Shown in pieces: positions 23,297-32,743 of a DNA stretch of 64,000 nt. Positions within the stretch are counted from its first letter, which is position 1; each line of letters opens with the position of its first letter. The notes under the pieces were generated by a model. That model ran no database searches. It was not told the DNA's origin and was given only the letters and a program-made list of their open reading frames with translations. The stretch comes from Terfezia claveryi (Eukaryota > Ascomycota > Pezizomycetes > Pezizales > Pezizaceae). Location of the stretch: NCBI GenBank assembly GCA_015179025.1, contig WHUX01000029.1, positions 1 to 64,000 on the forward strand, in the 5' to 3' direction. The position numbers and the translations under genes were made by a program.

Positions 23297-24498
23297 GAAT
23301 GCTTATTGCAGAAAATGGAGATGCATTGTTACACTTTTGGAAGTCGGCAGAACGTGTGCGGTAGAATAGATAATTCATAATTTTCAATCTGAACGATGCT
23401 ACCAACACATGCATCCTCCATGTGAAATCATTGTATAACATCATGTTTATACTCGGCGATCTCCTGACGGCCGGTAACGGAATGTTAACTCTCTCGGTAT
23501 AGTCCATCCCATCCGCAGGCGCCTCAAAGCCACCCACCTCGACCTCTCCCTTCTCCAGGGCCACCAGGTCCTTGGGGGACGTTGAGATCTAGATAATGCG
23601 GATGCCATAAATGCAACCAAGAAATCAAGCTAGAGATTTATCCTATACTTTTCCCTAGGGAGGGTGATGGTGATGAGGATAAGGACCTCACTTCACAATT
23701 GCCGGTTCTTGGGCAGGCACAATATTACAAAATACCACTTCTCGTACTTGTTTCTGAGTCATACTTCCGATACACACTGATACCAACTGGGTTCTATACT
23801 GGTCAAGAAGATAATGCTTTTGAGAAAGGTGTTAGATTATTAGAGGGATTTACCCAGCTTTCTTGTTATTGTTATATATATGTATCGTTACTAAGCAAAT
23901 AGGTTTAGAGCTTTCATATGTTAGCATTCAGTCACTACCGTATGGCAAGTTCTTACAGATCGCTATCATTGAACATCGACCCTATGGCTATGACATTGGT
24001 ATAATATCTAACATAAGTCTTGATTAAAAAACACCGACAACACACCAAAAGTGCCCTTCGTAGACACCTAGATCATTACACTCATCTTATGAACATACGA
24101 ACGGCTTTTTGGATAGAGTTTGAGCTTGATATGAAGTTTCTAATCCAAAATTTATAGGTCTATAGAAATTCTTCAGCTGCCCTTGTGAATTGTATGAAGT
24201 CCTTCGGATATTAAAAAGTTGCGAAAACGCGCTATTCCCCCTTACATTTCTGCGATTTTGGAATTGGCTTCAGTTCTAGAGACTGCTGCGCCTGCCCAAG
24301 GCGTTTAACCAGGCTGTAAAAAACGGAGGAAAGACTCTATGCTTTTCTACAATTTTTTTTTTATGTAATGATTTGCCGGGCTCGGTTTTTAACCATTTTG
24401 ACCCGTTTTGGTGTTTTACCAAAACTTTTGTCTAGGGGCTGTATATACATGTATGTACAGATACAGAGTATAAGCCAGTCACCAGACTACATATATGC
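23297..24498. other. intergenic DNA before the copia element
   Basis: No supported gene. A GC-richer patch on the minus strand at about 23460-23580 reads as a plausible peptide but has no recognised family. A CCAGACTA copy lies near 24475-24490. Confidence 0.4.
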
Positions 24499-24503
24499 AA
24501 TAT

Positions 24504-24791
24504 TGTAAGATTACGAGGTTATGCAGCGGAGGAATCGTGAAGAGAATTGTTCGTGTATATTCAAAGAGGAGAGTTATCTAGATATCGCTATAGGCTTATT
24601 GCTATGGTCCTAGTGCTCTACTTCCAAAGAGATGTTTCCTGCGTACTTTCCGGCTCTTTTATCCTTCGCAGTCTTTTCCCAATTGCCCTGATGTGGAATC
24701 CCGGTATTCTCCTCGCATTCCCAATTGCCTTCTTTTGGTTGCTTACTTCCCGTGACCCTTCATGGGTACTAGCGAGAGTTTATTCACAACA
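24504..24791 (-). repeat. copia 3' LTR
   Basis: 288-bp LTR. It matches the 5' LTR almost base for base except for two indels: it lacks a 34-bp block lying between AATCCCGG repeats and carries about 27 bp absent from the other LTR. Confidence 0.92.
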
Positions 24792-25440
24792 TCCCCCCTA
24801 ACTCGAGCATCCAGTCCTTCTTCCATCCAGTTACTGTGGTCATTGGAAGTATCTTGGTCAGGGGATCTGCAGGGTTGTCTTTCCCGCAATTGTTTGGATC
24901 ATCAGTCTCCCGGATCGGACTTGCTGGCGTAGGTAGTGGAACCGATGTTCGATATGCCTGCTGCGTCTGGCGAATTTCGGGCTCTTGCTCAAATGGTAGG
25001 CCCCTTCGCTGTCCGTCCTTAGTAGAGGTTGCGTTCTGATCCCAATTTCTTCCAGGAACTGCTGTGCCCAGGCTGTATCCTTCGCTCCCTCGCAGTCTGC
25101 TATATACTCTGCTTCCGTCACTGAGAGAGATACCACATCCTGCCGTCGGCTGTACCATCCAACTAGCTGTCCCCCAAGGCACATCATCGCACCAGTTTGG
25201 GACCGGGATTTCTCTCCCCCATATGCCGCATCGGTATATATTGTCAGATCCAGGTTGTCGGCTTTGCACAAGGTAATCCCTTCTTCCTTGGTCGAGTGTA
25301 AATACCTCAACACCTGGTATGCAGTTTTCAGATGTCGTTCTGTCGCATCTTTCGTTCGTCTTCCTAGGAGGTTTACGTGCACCGAGATCTCGGGTCGAGT
25401 CATTCTGGCTATGAATAGGAGAACCCCCAACAACTGACTA
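24784..25440 (-). pseudogene. copia reverse transcriptase tail plus RNase H, frameshifted
   Basis: The minus-strand frame begins LLGVLLFIARMTRPEISVHV, the end of the copia reverse-transcriptase domain. RNase H follows, with IYTDAAYGG, VSLSVTEAEYIA and RTDSEGAYHLSKSP, then the HIEHRFHYLR segment. Near 24860 the frame breaks: the remainder, ADPLTKILPM, is read only in another frame. The upstream part of the domain was removed by the internal deletion at about 25441-25465. This remnant is not functional. Confidence 0.88.
24792..24800 (-). other. polypurine tract
   Basis: The minus-strand purine run TAGGGGGGA directly abuts the 3' LTR start TGTTGTG, where plus-strand DNA synthesis is primed in LTR elements. 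Confidence 0.75.
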
Positions 25441-25465
25441 GTATTTTTTGGATTCTACTCTTAGA

Positions 25466-25756
25466 TCAGTTTCTTCGGCTTTTTGGTAAGCATTGGGATT
25501 TAATGGAAGCGAGTGCTTTCCCCCATGCTCCGATTCCGATCCTAGATGCTGTTGTACCATAGTTCCTTTCATGCAGGCTAATTGCAGCTTCCTTTCCCTT
25601 AATTTTCTTTATCCCCGCTTCTTTCCAATTTTCAATAGTATTCTCAGGCCTTATCCATAATCCATCGAAGTCTCGTTCCATCTTGTAGAGTATCTTCCTG
25701 CCAGTTTTCAGCTCTACTTTGCCCTTCTTTCCTTGCATAGTAAAATCTTCTGGCAT
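25466..25756 (-). pseudogene. copia pre-integrase fragment
   Basis: The 96-residue frame beginning MPEDFTMQGKKGKVELKTGR and continuing with GLWIRPE resembles the GAG-pre-integrase linker of copia polyproteins. It runs to a stop just before the deletion junction; the zinc-binding and catalytic parts of integrase are absent. Confidence 0.6.
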
Positions 25757-25984
25757 TTGTAGACCACTGATAATATTACTATAATTGGGGTCGTATAGGC
25801 ATTACTCATGACGAATATTCCGTCCATTATGCTTAAAGACGAGAGTCCCCATGGTCCGGCAAATAGAGGTGGATTGGTCATGTGCTCCTACTTCGATGTT
25901 GAGGTTATGTTCGACATCGACGAGTCAGTCATACTCGTTTGTTGTATGATGGGTAGCTGCTGTATCATATTCATAGCACCCTTC

Positions 25985-27109
25985 TTATCCAACCCTTGTT
26001 TTGCCAATTCGAATAGCCTTGATGGTGACTCCTTCACTGTCCGATGCCTCATTATCCGAATACTCTTCGGTTTTTCTGGTCTTTTTTACTTTTTTCTTTT
26101 CTCGCTTCTTAGTGAAGCATTCAGATTCAGTGTGATTCAGACCCTTCCAGCCTTTGCTGATGCAATAGTCGCATCTTTTTCCATTATCCCCTCGATCTCG
26201 TCCTCTTCCTGCTTCTGTTCTAAGGATTACTGGATTTTGTGCTGAGTCTCCTACAGTAGTCTCTCCCCTTCGCTTTCCTTTTTGCCTGCCAGGGACATAT
26301 GTCTTTAGGTGAGTTGTAATGTCTCCATAAGTCAGGCCGCTCTTTATTTGAATATTCTCAATGAGAGTGTTGTAGTAAGGTGGTAGGGTAGCTAAGAGGA
26401 ATGTTCCTTTAGCTTGATCATTCTTGCTAAGGTCCGCTAGAATTTTCCCAAACTCTTTTAAATCATCGGGGATTGTTCCTCCTAACATAGATCTCATAAA
26501 CCCCCATTTCTTATCAAACTCGCTAATGTGATCCTCAATTGAGATATTCCTATCATCGTAGCTGAGCTTGATTACTCCTATTAGTAGGGCACCGAGGGTG
26601 GTAACTGTTTTGCCTTCGAATTTTGCTTTTATTTCTTCATAGGCCTCATTTGCTGTTCTTGCCAACCCGATAATGTCTACCACTTCTTTCTCACAATTCC
26701 TTTTCATCGTAAGGATAGCGAAGTTGTTGTCCTTTTTCCATGCTTTGGCATCCGCATCTCTTGCTTTTCTGGTGGCTGTAGGGTCTGGGTCCTGAACATC
26801 CCCGGTAACAATTTCCCATATCGTTTCGTCTTTATGCTCATAGCTGCTGAGTGTCTGTTCAATGGATAATATCCACTGGGCATAGTCTTGTTGTCCACTG
26901 AGCTTAGGCTCGATTTTTGGGATTGATCTTTCCTTTGATATTGTTACTGGGGGAGCTATCGGTGAGTCTGGTGGAGGAGGAGGTGGAGTCCTTGCTCTTC
27001 GTCTTCTTCCTCTTTGGACTTGGATATTGGCTGGGAGATCTGGGTATTCGATTTCTGGCTCAGATTCTGATTTAGATCTTGGGGCTGGTCCGGCTGCGCT
27101 GCTGCTCAT
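25985..27109 (-). CDS. copia Gag protein
   Basis: Frame of 374 residues on the minus strand. The N-terminus is Ser/Pro/Arg-rich. The middle has the copia Gag (UBN2-type) signature: KLSGQQDYAQWILSIEQTLS, then WEIVTG, TLGALLIGVIKLSYDD and LLATLPPYYNTLIENI. A zinc-knuckle-like CDYCISKGWKGLNHTESEC follows, whose C-to-H gap is longer than the usual CX2CX4HX4C. The tail is Lys-rich. Gag would form the particle that packages element RNA. It starts at the base after the stop of a preceding in-frame ORF. Confidence 0.85.
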   Translation of the reverse strand: MSSSAAGPAPRSKSESEPEIEYPDLPANIQVQRGRRRRARTPPPPPPDSPIAPPVTISKERSIPKIEPKLSGQQDYAQWILSIEQTLSSYEHKDETIWEIVTGDVQDPDPTATRKARDADAKAWKKDNNFAILTMKRNCEKEVVDIIGLARTANEAYEEIKAKFEGKTVTTLGALLIGVIKLSYDDRNISIEDHISEFDKKWGFMRSMLGGTIPDDLKEFGKILADLSKNDQAKGTFLLATLPPYYNTLIENIQIKSGLTYGDITTHLKTYVPGRQKGKRRGETTVGDSAQNPVILRTEAGRGRDRGDNGKRCDYCISKGWKGLNHTESECFTKKREKKKVKKTRKTEEYSDNEASDSEGVTIKAIRIGKTRVG

Positions 27110-27505
27110 TTAGATGAGCACTGGGTATATTTGGTTGAAGCTTATTAGCTCGTCCTCATACTGGATTTCTTCGTCAAGTAATGATGCTTTTGCTTCTTGG
27201 GTATCGAGTTTTGTTAGAAGGGCTTCTTCGTCTTGTTGTTCCTTTGTTACTTGCTTGCTTGGTAGCTCTTCACACATCCTTGGTGGTCCGTATTTTCTGA
27301 CAGTCAGGTCGTAGTGATATCCGCACGCTCTGAAGTGTCTTTTGGTTTCTGCTGGATCTTGTTCGCTTATCTCTCTTAACCTCTGTTCGGTATCAGTGGC
27401 GATTTGCGCAACTCGTTCCAAAGTGCTGTTTTGGTTGAGAAGGTTCTTGAAAAGTGATTTATTTTGGCGATTGATCTTTTTGGACCAGGATCGGTGTGTA
27501 GGCAT
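27110..27505 (-). CDS. small ORF directly before gag, same frame
   Basis: 131-residue, charged, probably helical protein starting MPTHRSWSKKINRQNKS, rich in Glu, Gln and Lys. Its TAA stop is followed with no gap by the gag ATG, and both lie in the same frame, so readthrough would give one 505-residue product. No family was recognised. It may be a leader protein, or the N-terminus of Gag split by a stop mutation. Confidence 0.55.
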   Translation of the reverse strand: MPTHRSWSKKINRQNKSLFKNLLNQNSTLERVAQIATDTEQRLREISEQDPAETKRHFRACGYHYDLTVRKYGPPRMCEELPSKQVTKEQQDEEALLTKLDTQEAKASLLDEEIQYEDELISFNQIYPVLI

Positions 27506-27606
27506 ATGCAGGTTTTTTTGCTTTGAGCGGGTCTTCTACTTCTTAAGCAATAGAATGTAGTCTTACTGGGTCTAGGCCACAGATATCTCAACTATTGTTC
27601 TTATTT

Positions 27607-27637
27607 GCTTATTCGGTAGAGCGCCGGGCTCATAACC
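27607..27637 (-). other. half-tRNA-Met primer binding site
   Basis: On the plus strand this 31-bp stretch reads like the 5' half of a tRNA-Met: a D-arm-like TTCGGTAGAGCG followed by an anticodon loop CTCATAA with anticodon CAT, ending at the LTR edge. The element strand is therefore complementary to the inner part of a tRNA and not to its 3' CCA end. Priming by a cleaved tRNA half is known for Drosophila copia. Confidence 0.75.
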
Positions 27638-27932
27638 TGTAAGGTTACGAGGTTATGCAGCGGAGGAATCGTGAAGAGAATTGTTCGTGTATATTCAAAG
27701 AGGAGAGTTATCTAGATATCGCTATAGGCTTATTGCTATGGTCCTAGTGCTCTACTTCCAAAGAGATGTTTTCCTGCGTACTTTCCGGCTCTTTTATCCT
27801 TCGCAGTCTTTTCCCAATTGCCCTGATGTGGAATCCCGGCTAGGAGCGGTCGGGTTCGAGACTAGAATCCCGGTATTCTCCTCGCATTCCCATTGCCCCT
27901 TCATGGGTACTAGCGAGAGTTTATTCACAACA
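27638..27932 (-). repeat. copia 5' LTR
   Basis: 295-bp LTR paired with the copy at 24504-24791; ends TG...CA and is followed by the AATAT target duplication. Confidence 0.92.
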
Positions 27933-27937
27933 AATAT

Positions 27938-29969
27938 GACCAGCGTATCACTTTTCATTGCATATATGTGCTTCCAGATTCTTCGAATGGCAATAGCGTC
28001 GCTTGGGCCGAGTATGTACCTACGCCAGCCGTTAATTTGGCAGGCGGATAAACATGCCAAATGTATATCAAATCCGAGAGTTTTGTCTCCCGTATTTTCT
28101 ACGACGCTTAAGAGCTTGCATTTACCTTGAGCGATATGACGCCTCCGAAATCACGGAAGCCAGCTGAACTTACCAAGCTAGTATAAGTAGTGGCCTTTCT
28201 GAATTAGAGTATGATATTATCAACAGTGAGATCAGCCACATCTCTAGAGTATCCAAACAGGAGGGATAATTATTGGGCCGCGGTGTAGCTATCATCGTAG
28301 CGTTAAAAAGTCAAACAAAGCCCAACCCACAAGCTTCACGAGAACTCATATGTATGATACAGTATATACAGTAAGTGTTGGGGTTGCTCAAATCTATCTC
28401 CAATATGCTACCAAGAAATATAAAACCATGTCAGGGAATACAATGGGATGTAATAATTATACTTAAGTAATCGGAGCTAATTCCTCTGGTGATTGAGGGG
28501 CCATATAGCGAAAGACTATGGTCCAGCACGTACGCAAAGAGTGACCCTAATTCACGCAGATTCACACCCGATGTGTTCCCCATGGGAGGATAATTTAATG
28601 AATACTGCGGGGGGGTATCGCGGTATGATATTTGCGTTACTTCACTCACTTTTAATAACTGGCGGTAATTGGTCGGTGAAATGAGTGAGTATATATATAA
28701 CTCATGATCAGGTTCGATTGATTCAGTATGATCAATTGAGCGCAAAGTGTCATAGTAATACTCGGGGGCGCGAACACAGTCACAGACGGTCCAATTGAGG
28801 GCCTATACCCACTTGTAGCATCAATATTCAAGTCTGATTACAAGGTTGATTCTTTGCTCTGCTGTCTAATGGCTTGTACGCAGCTGGAAGTTATCCTTCT
28901 TGATAGTTAGTCTGCGTGATTTGTAATGTCTCTGATCTACTGGACTTGCTTTATTTGTGCTGCTCCCAGGTGACTTTGTGCTCCCTAGCCTCTATTTTCA
29001 AGAGCACGATATCCGGGGCTGGGGTAGGATCCTGGGGAGGGGCTAGTGCAAGCCAGACTAGGTAGGATCATACAACGGGAAAGGCTTGGTCCGCACTGCA
29101 ATTGTGGCGGGAGAGCGGGAAATAATAATTGCAATCTCCAGCTTGCGGTTATCGACGAATCCGACGTAGATATTGAAATTGTAAACACTTACAACTAGAC
29201 TACGTACATATGTACACTCGATATGCCATTAAATAACAAATTTAATGTATCCTACAGTCAAAAGAAAAACTCACTCGCTTACGTGGGATGTGGCAATGCT
29301 GAATGACCACTTTGCCCCAGTGCGAAGTACATACGTAAGTAGGGTCAAAAATACGTATCCGCACTCGTAGACGAATGCTTATTTTAGGTGATGCAGATTC
29401 ATCTCGTAGCCCTAGGCCCAGAATTGGCTTACAGAGCTAACTGTCCGCATTATCAGGTTTGTGAAGACATATTTTGGAGCTAGCAGCTTACCGTGAGCTG
29501 CATATACTACAAACCCTGCCCTTGCCGTACTGTCGCTACCTATATCTGTATGTGAGGTTTAAATTTATTTTTATCACCTGCGAGCAGTGTCTGCGGGATT
29601 GTTTGCGCAACGTGCGGTGAACCCCTCTAGCTGATTGGTGTCTTTCGTGCATGTTGCGTAAGTAGGTACCTACTACATCCACGCATCGTCATCCTACAAG
29701 TGCTTGGCATGGCCGACCCGCATCACCTGTGCAATTGGAGACTGCCATTCCAGTGTACTCAGTACAGTGCCCTCGCCCGCCTCGATGCGTTGACTAATCG
29801 ACCGATCCTCGTCCGTTGAACTCGTAATCCAGCCGGTGTTGGTGATTAGCGTGTGTCCGGCTCATTTCGCTTCGAATTCGCAGCTCTTGAAGGAAAGGAG
29901 CCCGTCTGTCAAGGGGCCAGCCAGAGTCTGTGTTCTTCGACACGGGAGGGACAGGAGGATATATATATA
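27938..29969. other. intergenic DNA between two mobile elements
   Basis: No supported gene. It contains a 29-bp mini-insertion at 29032-29060 described separately; otherwise only short frames without motifs. Confidence 0.45.
29032..29060 (+). mobile_element. 29-bp mini-insertion, CCAGACTA family
   Basis: The insert ends GGGGCTAGTGCAAGCCAGACTA-like (3' 15 bases GTGCAAGCCAGACTA) and is flanked by perfect 9-bp repeats GGTAGGATC (29023-29031 and 29061-29069). It is the longest copy with clear duplications and shows that a G-rich block precedes the common 3' end. Confidence 0.6.
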
Positions 29970-31825
29970 TGTTCTGGTCCGTTCCGGGATTCCAGGCCAT
30001 ACCGGTATGGACCGGGCCGTTGCGAGATTGCGAGATTACCCAGGCCGTTCCGGGATGGCATAAATATTCATATCTTCTTATATTTCCTTACGCACACCCA
30101 ACTTATTTGGCCTAACCAACGTAAATCATTTGATGCCATATTCCTAGATTCATGTCTACCTTAACCTCTACCCTCTACGCAGTCACCATCCCATTCCAAA
30201 CTCCAACGCAAATGGTCTCCCAGCATATCCACGCCCGCGCTACCGCGCTTGTTCTTGTAGTTCACCTGCATTATATGCATTTTGAAATAATCCATTTTAT
30301 TCTCACGATTATCTAATAAGGCTATCTAACACGCTGCGCCCCAAAACCCCCATCTGTACCAGCCTTCACATCCGCGTCCCTAGAATCCTAGATTCGCCGT
30401 CCATATGAGCCTGCAATTCACTGTCCATATTAACCTGGATATCCGCTAGAATTGAGCAAGCAACTCAGCCTAGAATCGAGCGAGGAAATCAGCCTAGAAT
30501 TGAGCGAGGAAATCAGTAGAGAATTGAGCAAGGATATCACCGAATCGAGCGAGGAAATCAGCCTAGAATCGAGCGAGCAAATCAGCATATAATCGAGCGA
30601 GCAAATCAGCATATAATCGAGCGAGGAAATCAGCCTAGAATCGAGCGAGCAAATCAGCATATAATCGAGCGAGCAAATCAGCATATAATCGAGCGAGCAA
30701 ATCAGCATATAATCGAGCGAGCAAATCAGCATATAATCGAGCGAGCAAATCAGCATATAATCGAGCGAGGAAATCAGCCTAGAATCGAGCGAGCAAATCA
30801 GCCTAGAATCGAGCGAGCAAATCAGCATATAATCGAGCGAGCAAATCAGCATATAATCGAGCGAGCAAATCAGCATATAATCGAGCGAGCAAATCAGCCT
30901 AGAATCAAGCAAGCAAATCAGCATACAATCGAGCGAGCAAATCAGCCTAGAATCGAGCAAGCAAATCAGCGAGAAAATGAGCGAGCAAATGAGCGAGAAA
31001 ATGAGCGAGCAAACCAGGTAGAATTGAGCGAGCAAAATTATTTGGAAGGAATGAACAGGAGAAAAGCTCTAAGTCCCAGCCGGGCACACCTTGGAAATAG
31101 GGACTTGCCGTGTCTTGCCGCCAGCCATTGGATCGACTGGCGCTGTCTTAAAACCAGATTACATGTCTTACCTACAATCATCCCGCCGCGTCGGTTGGGG
31201 CTCCTCCTGCAATTGGCAAAACCTAGCACAAAGGAGGAAATACACATATATGGGAAACGAATGAGAAGACAAACATATAGAAATGATGGCTTTTCGGCCT
31301 CTATATATGCATGCAATTCATGCTTCCGCTGGCTCTAGATAATGGTGTTTTGCATGCTTCCACTGGTGGTAAGAGTGTAATATTGTAGAGACCGGTAAGA
31401 GTGTAATTAAGCAAAGCAATGGTTAAAACACTTGTGTTTGTTGCAAAGAAGTTATGGTATCGTGATCTTTAAAGGCTACTATTGCGCATGCTACAACCTC
31501 TTGTTCTTTGACCTAATGTTTCTCTACATAATAACCTTTATTTCGGGTATACCTCTACTGAGTATTTTCTTCGATAGGTCACTTATGTTATCTCCGATGT
31601 TCTTTGACCAAATGTTGCTACAAAATTACCTTCAAATCGGATATGTCCCTATTTAGTACTTTTAATGTCGCTGTGGCCGCTGTGGTGTTGTGGTAAATCC
31701 TTGTTGCTATCCGTGACATTGAACAATTTAATCCCGTAACGGCCTGGTCCGTTGCGATATCCAGTCCATACCGGTATGGACCGGGCCATACCGGTATGGC
31801 CCGGATCCCGGAACGGACCAGAACA
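29970..31825. mobile_element. TIR-bounded element carrying a minisatellite
   Basis: The ends are inverted copies of a 21-bp sequence starting TGTTCTGGTCCGTTCC (29970-29990 and 31805-31825). Similarity continues inwards, including the 14-bp palindrome CCATACCGGTATGG: once at 29997-30010, and twice inside the right end at about 31766-31779 and 31786-31799. The flanks are TA-rich, so a TATA-type duplication is possible but ambiguous. No transposase was seen in the 1.86 kb. Most of the middle is a 24-bp tandem array. A non-autonomous DNA transposon is the simplest reading. Confidence 0.6.
30445..31040. repeat. 24-bp minisatellite, about 25 units
   Basis: Units of ATCGAGCGAGCAAATCAG plus six variable bases repeat head to tail. 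Two main forms (with CCTAGA or CATATA before ATCGAG) alternate in runs, and a C/G switch marks some units; the edge units are more diverged. As 24 is a multiple of three, whole frames stay open across the array, for example a minus-strand 201-codon frame of 8-residue repeats. This is a by-product of unit length and not proof of a gene. Confidence 0.92.
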
Positions 31826-31963
31826 TATATGTGCCTACACCTGTCGATAGGGTGATAGAGTGTTCTCTCTTAGTCTGTCTTCCGCCGTAGTCTGTCTTCT
31901 TCTGTCACGAAGCTGCTAGCACCCGGTAATGGAAGAACCGACAGCCACCTAACCATAAATACC

Positions 31964-31977
31964 TAGTCTGGTTGGCA
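31964..31977 (-). mobile_element. 14-bp mini-insertion, CCAGACTA family
   Basis: TAGTCTGGTTGGCA (minus strand TGCCAACCAGACTA) is flanked by perfect 10-bp repeats CATAAATACC (31954-31963 and 31978-31987). It is the shortest copy and defines the minimal unit. Confidence 0.6.
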
Positions 31978-31987
31978 CATAAATACC

Positions 31988-32743
31988 CAAGTACACCTGT
32001 ACCTACTTAGAACTATACCTACTCGCCTCCACCCCAAGAGCCGCTTATGCCTGGCCTGTCTCACATCTCCTTATTTCTAACGACAGTCGCCTTGAAACCT
32101 CATTTCTCACGAGACCAAATCGCCCAAAAGCCGCACAAATAAGCACTTCCTCTGCCACACGCTAAGCCGGCAAAGCACAAGGACCTGAGACTTCACCTGC
32201 CATCTCTCTTCTCATCTCACCTGCCCACCGACAACGGTCCACCCCTACACCGCACGTTTCCCCAAATTCTCTTTCTCCCCTACCTCCCTCCTATCACCTA
32301 ATTTCTTCGTTTCTCCTTCATTCAATCTCTCAACTACTCGTTTTTTTTGCTTCGCAAGTCTCTCATTGAATTCATTTTGATTCTTTTCAACGCATACGTA
32401 CACATTACGCGACAGCTTTTTAGCAGCCGCAGCTGCCATCGACCGTTTCTCAGCTACAGCAACCACTGCAAAACACAATCGAGGGTCCATTTAGTTATTC
32501 TTATTCGATATGAGTGTATGTTATTGCGATCCAACGGTGCTTTGTGTGAATGGGGGGCGAGTTCGCGTTGAGGCATGCTAATAATTTCATAGGGGCAAGG
32601 AGCATATGGGTTAGTTCCAGATTTTTTTTCCCAAGACACTCAGCCCTGCAGGTCCTCTAAACACGTTACTATCCACTATCCGATACCTATAGAGTAACGG
32701 CCCGGATCCGTGCTTTTGGATGCTAACTCGGTTGTTGATTTAG
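31988..32743. other. leader region of the syntaxin gene
   Basis: Pyrimidine-rich stretches (about 32200-32350) suit a fungal promoter/leader. ATGAGT followed by a good GTATGT donor at 32510-32520 is a candidate first exon, but its phase does not fit the exon that starts at 32744. Confidence 0.4.

Larger units (their letters stand above)
24504..27932 (-). mobile_element. Ty1/copia LTR retrotransposon, internally deleted
   Basis: The element is 3.4 kb and transcribed on the minus strand. It is bounded by two direct LTRs that begin TGTAAG and end ACAACA on the plus strand, and by a 5-bp target duplication AATAT (24499-24503 and 27933-27937). In transcript order it has: 5' LTR (27638-27932), primer site (27607-27637), a small ORF, gag, a protease/pre-integrase remnant, then a jump into the end of reverse transcriptase/RNase H, a polypurine tract and the 3' LTR (24504-24791). 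Integrase and most of the reverse transcriptase are missing, so it cannot move on its own. Gag and the ends are intact enough for possible mobilisation in trans (inference). Confidence 0.93.

Noticed and set aside
23300..23580. Minus-strand frame containing EKGEVEVGGFEAPADGMDY
   Set aside because: Reads like protein and is GC-richer than its surroundings, but no family, start or splice partner could be identified.
27841..27875. tRNA-like T-arm in the 5' LTR-specific block (GGTTCGAGACTAGAATCC)
   Set aside because: The loop is too long and no other tRNA arms are present.
30430..31035. 201-codon minus-strand frame of 8-residue repeats
   Set aside because: Open only because the minisatellite unit is 24 bp; other frames are also open over long parts, and there is no start context, splice signal or domain.
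30445..31040. CRISPR-like array
   Set aside because: Units are contiguous with no unique spacers, and the host is a eukaryote.
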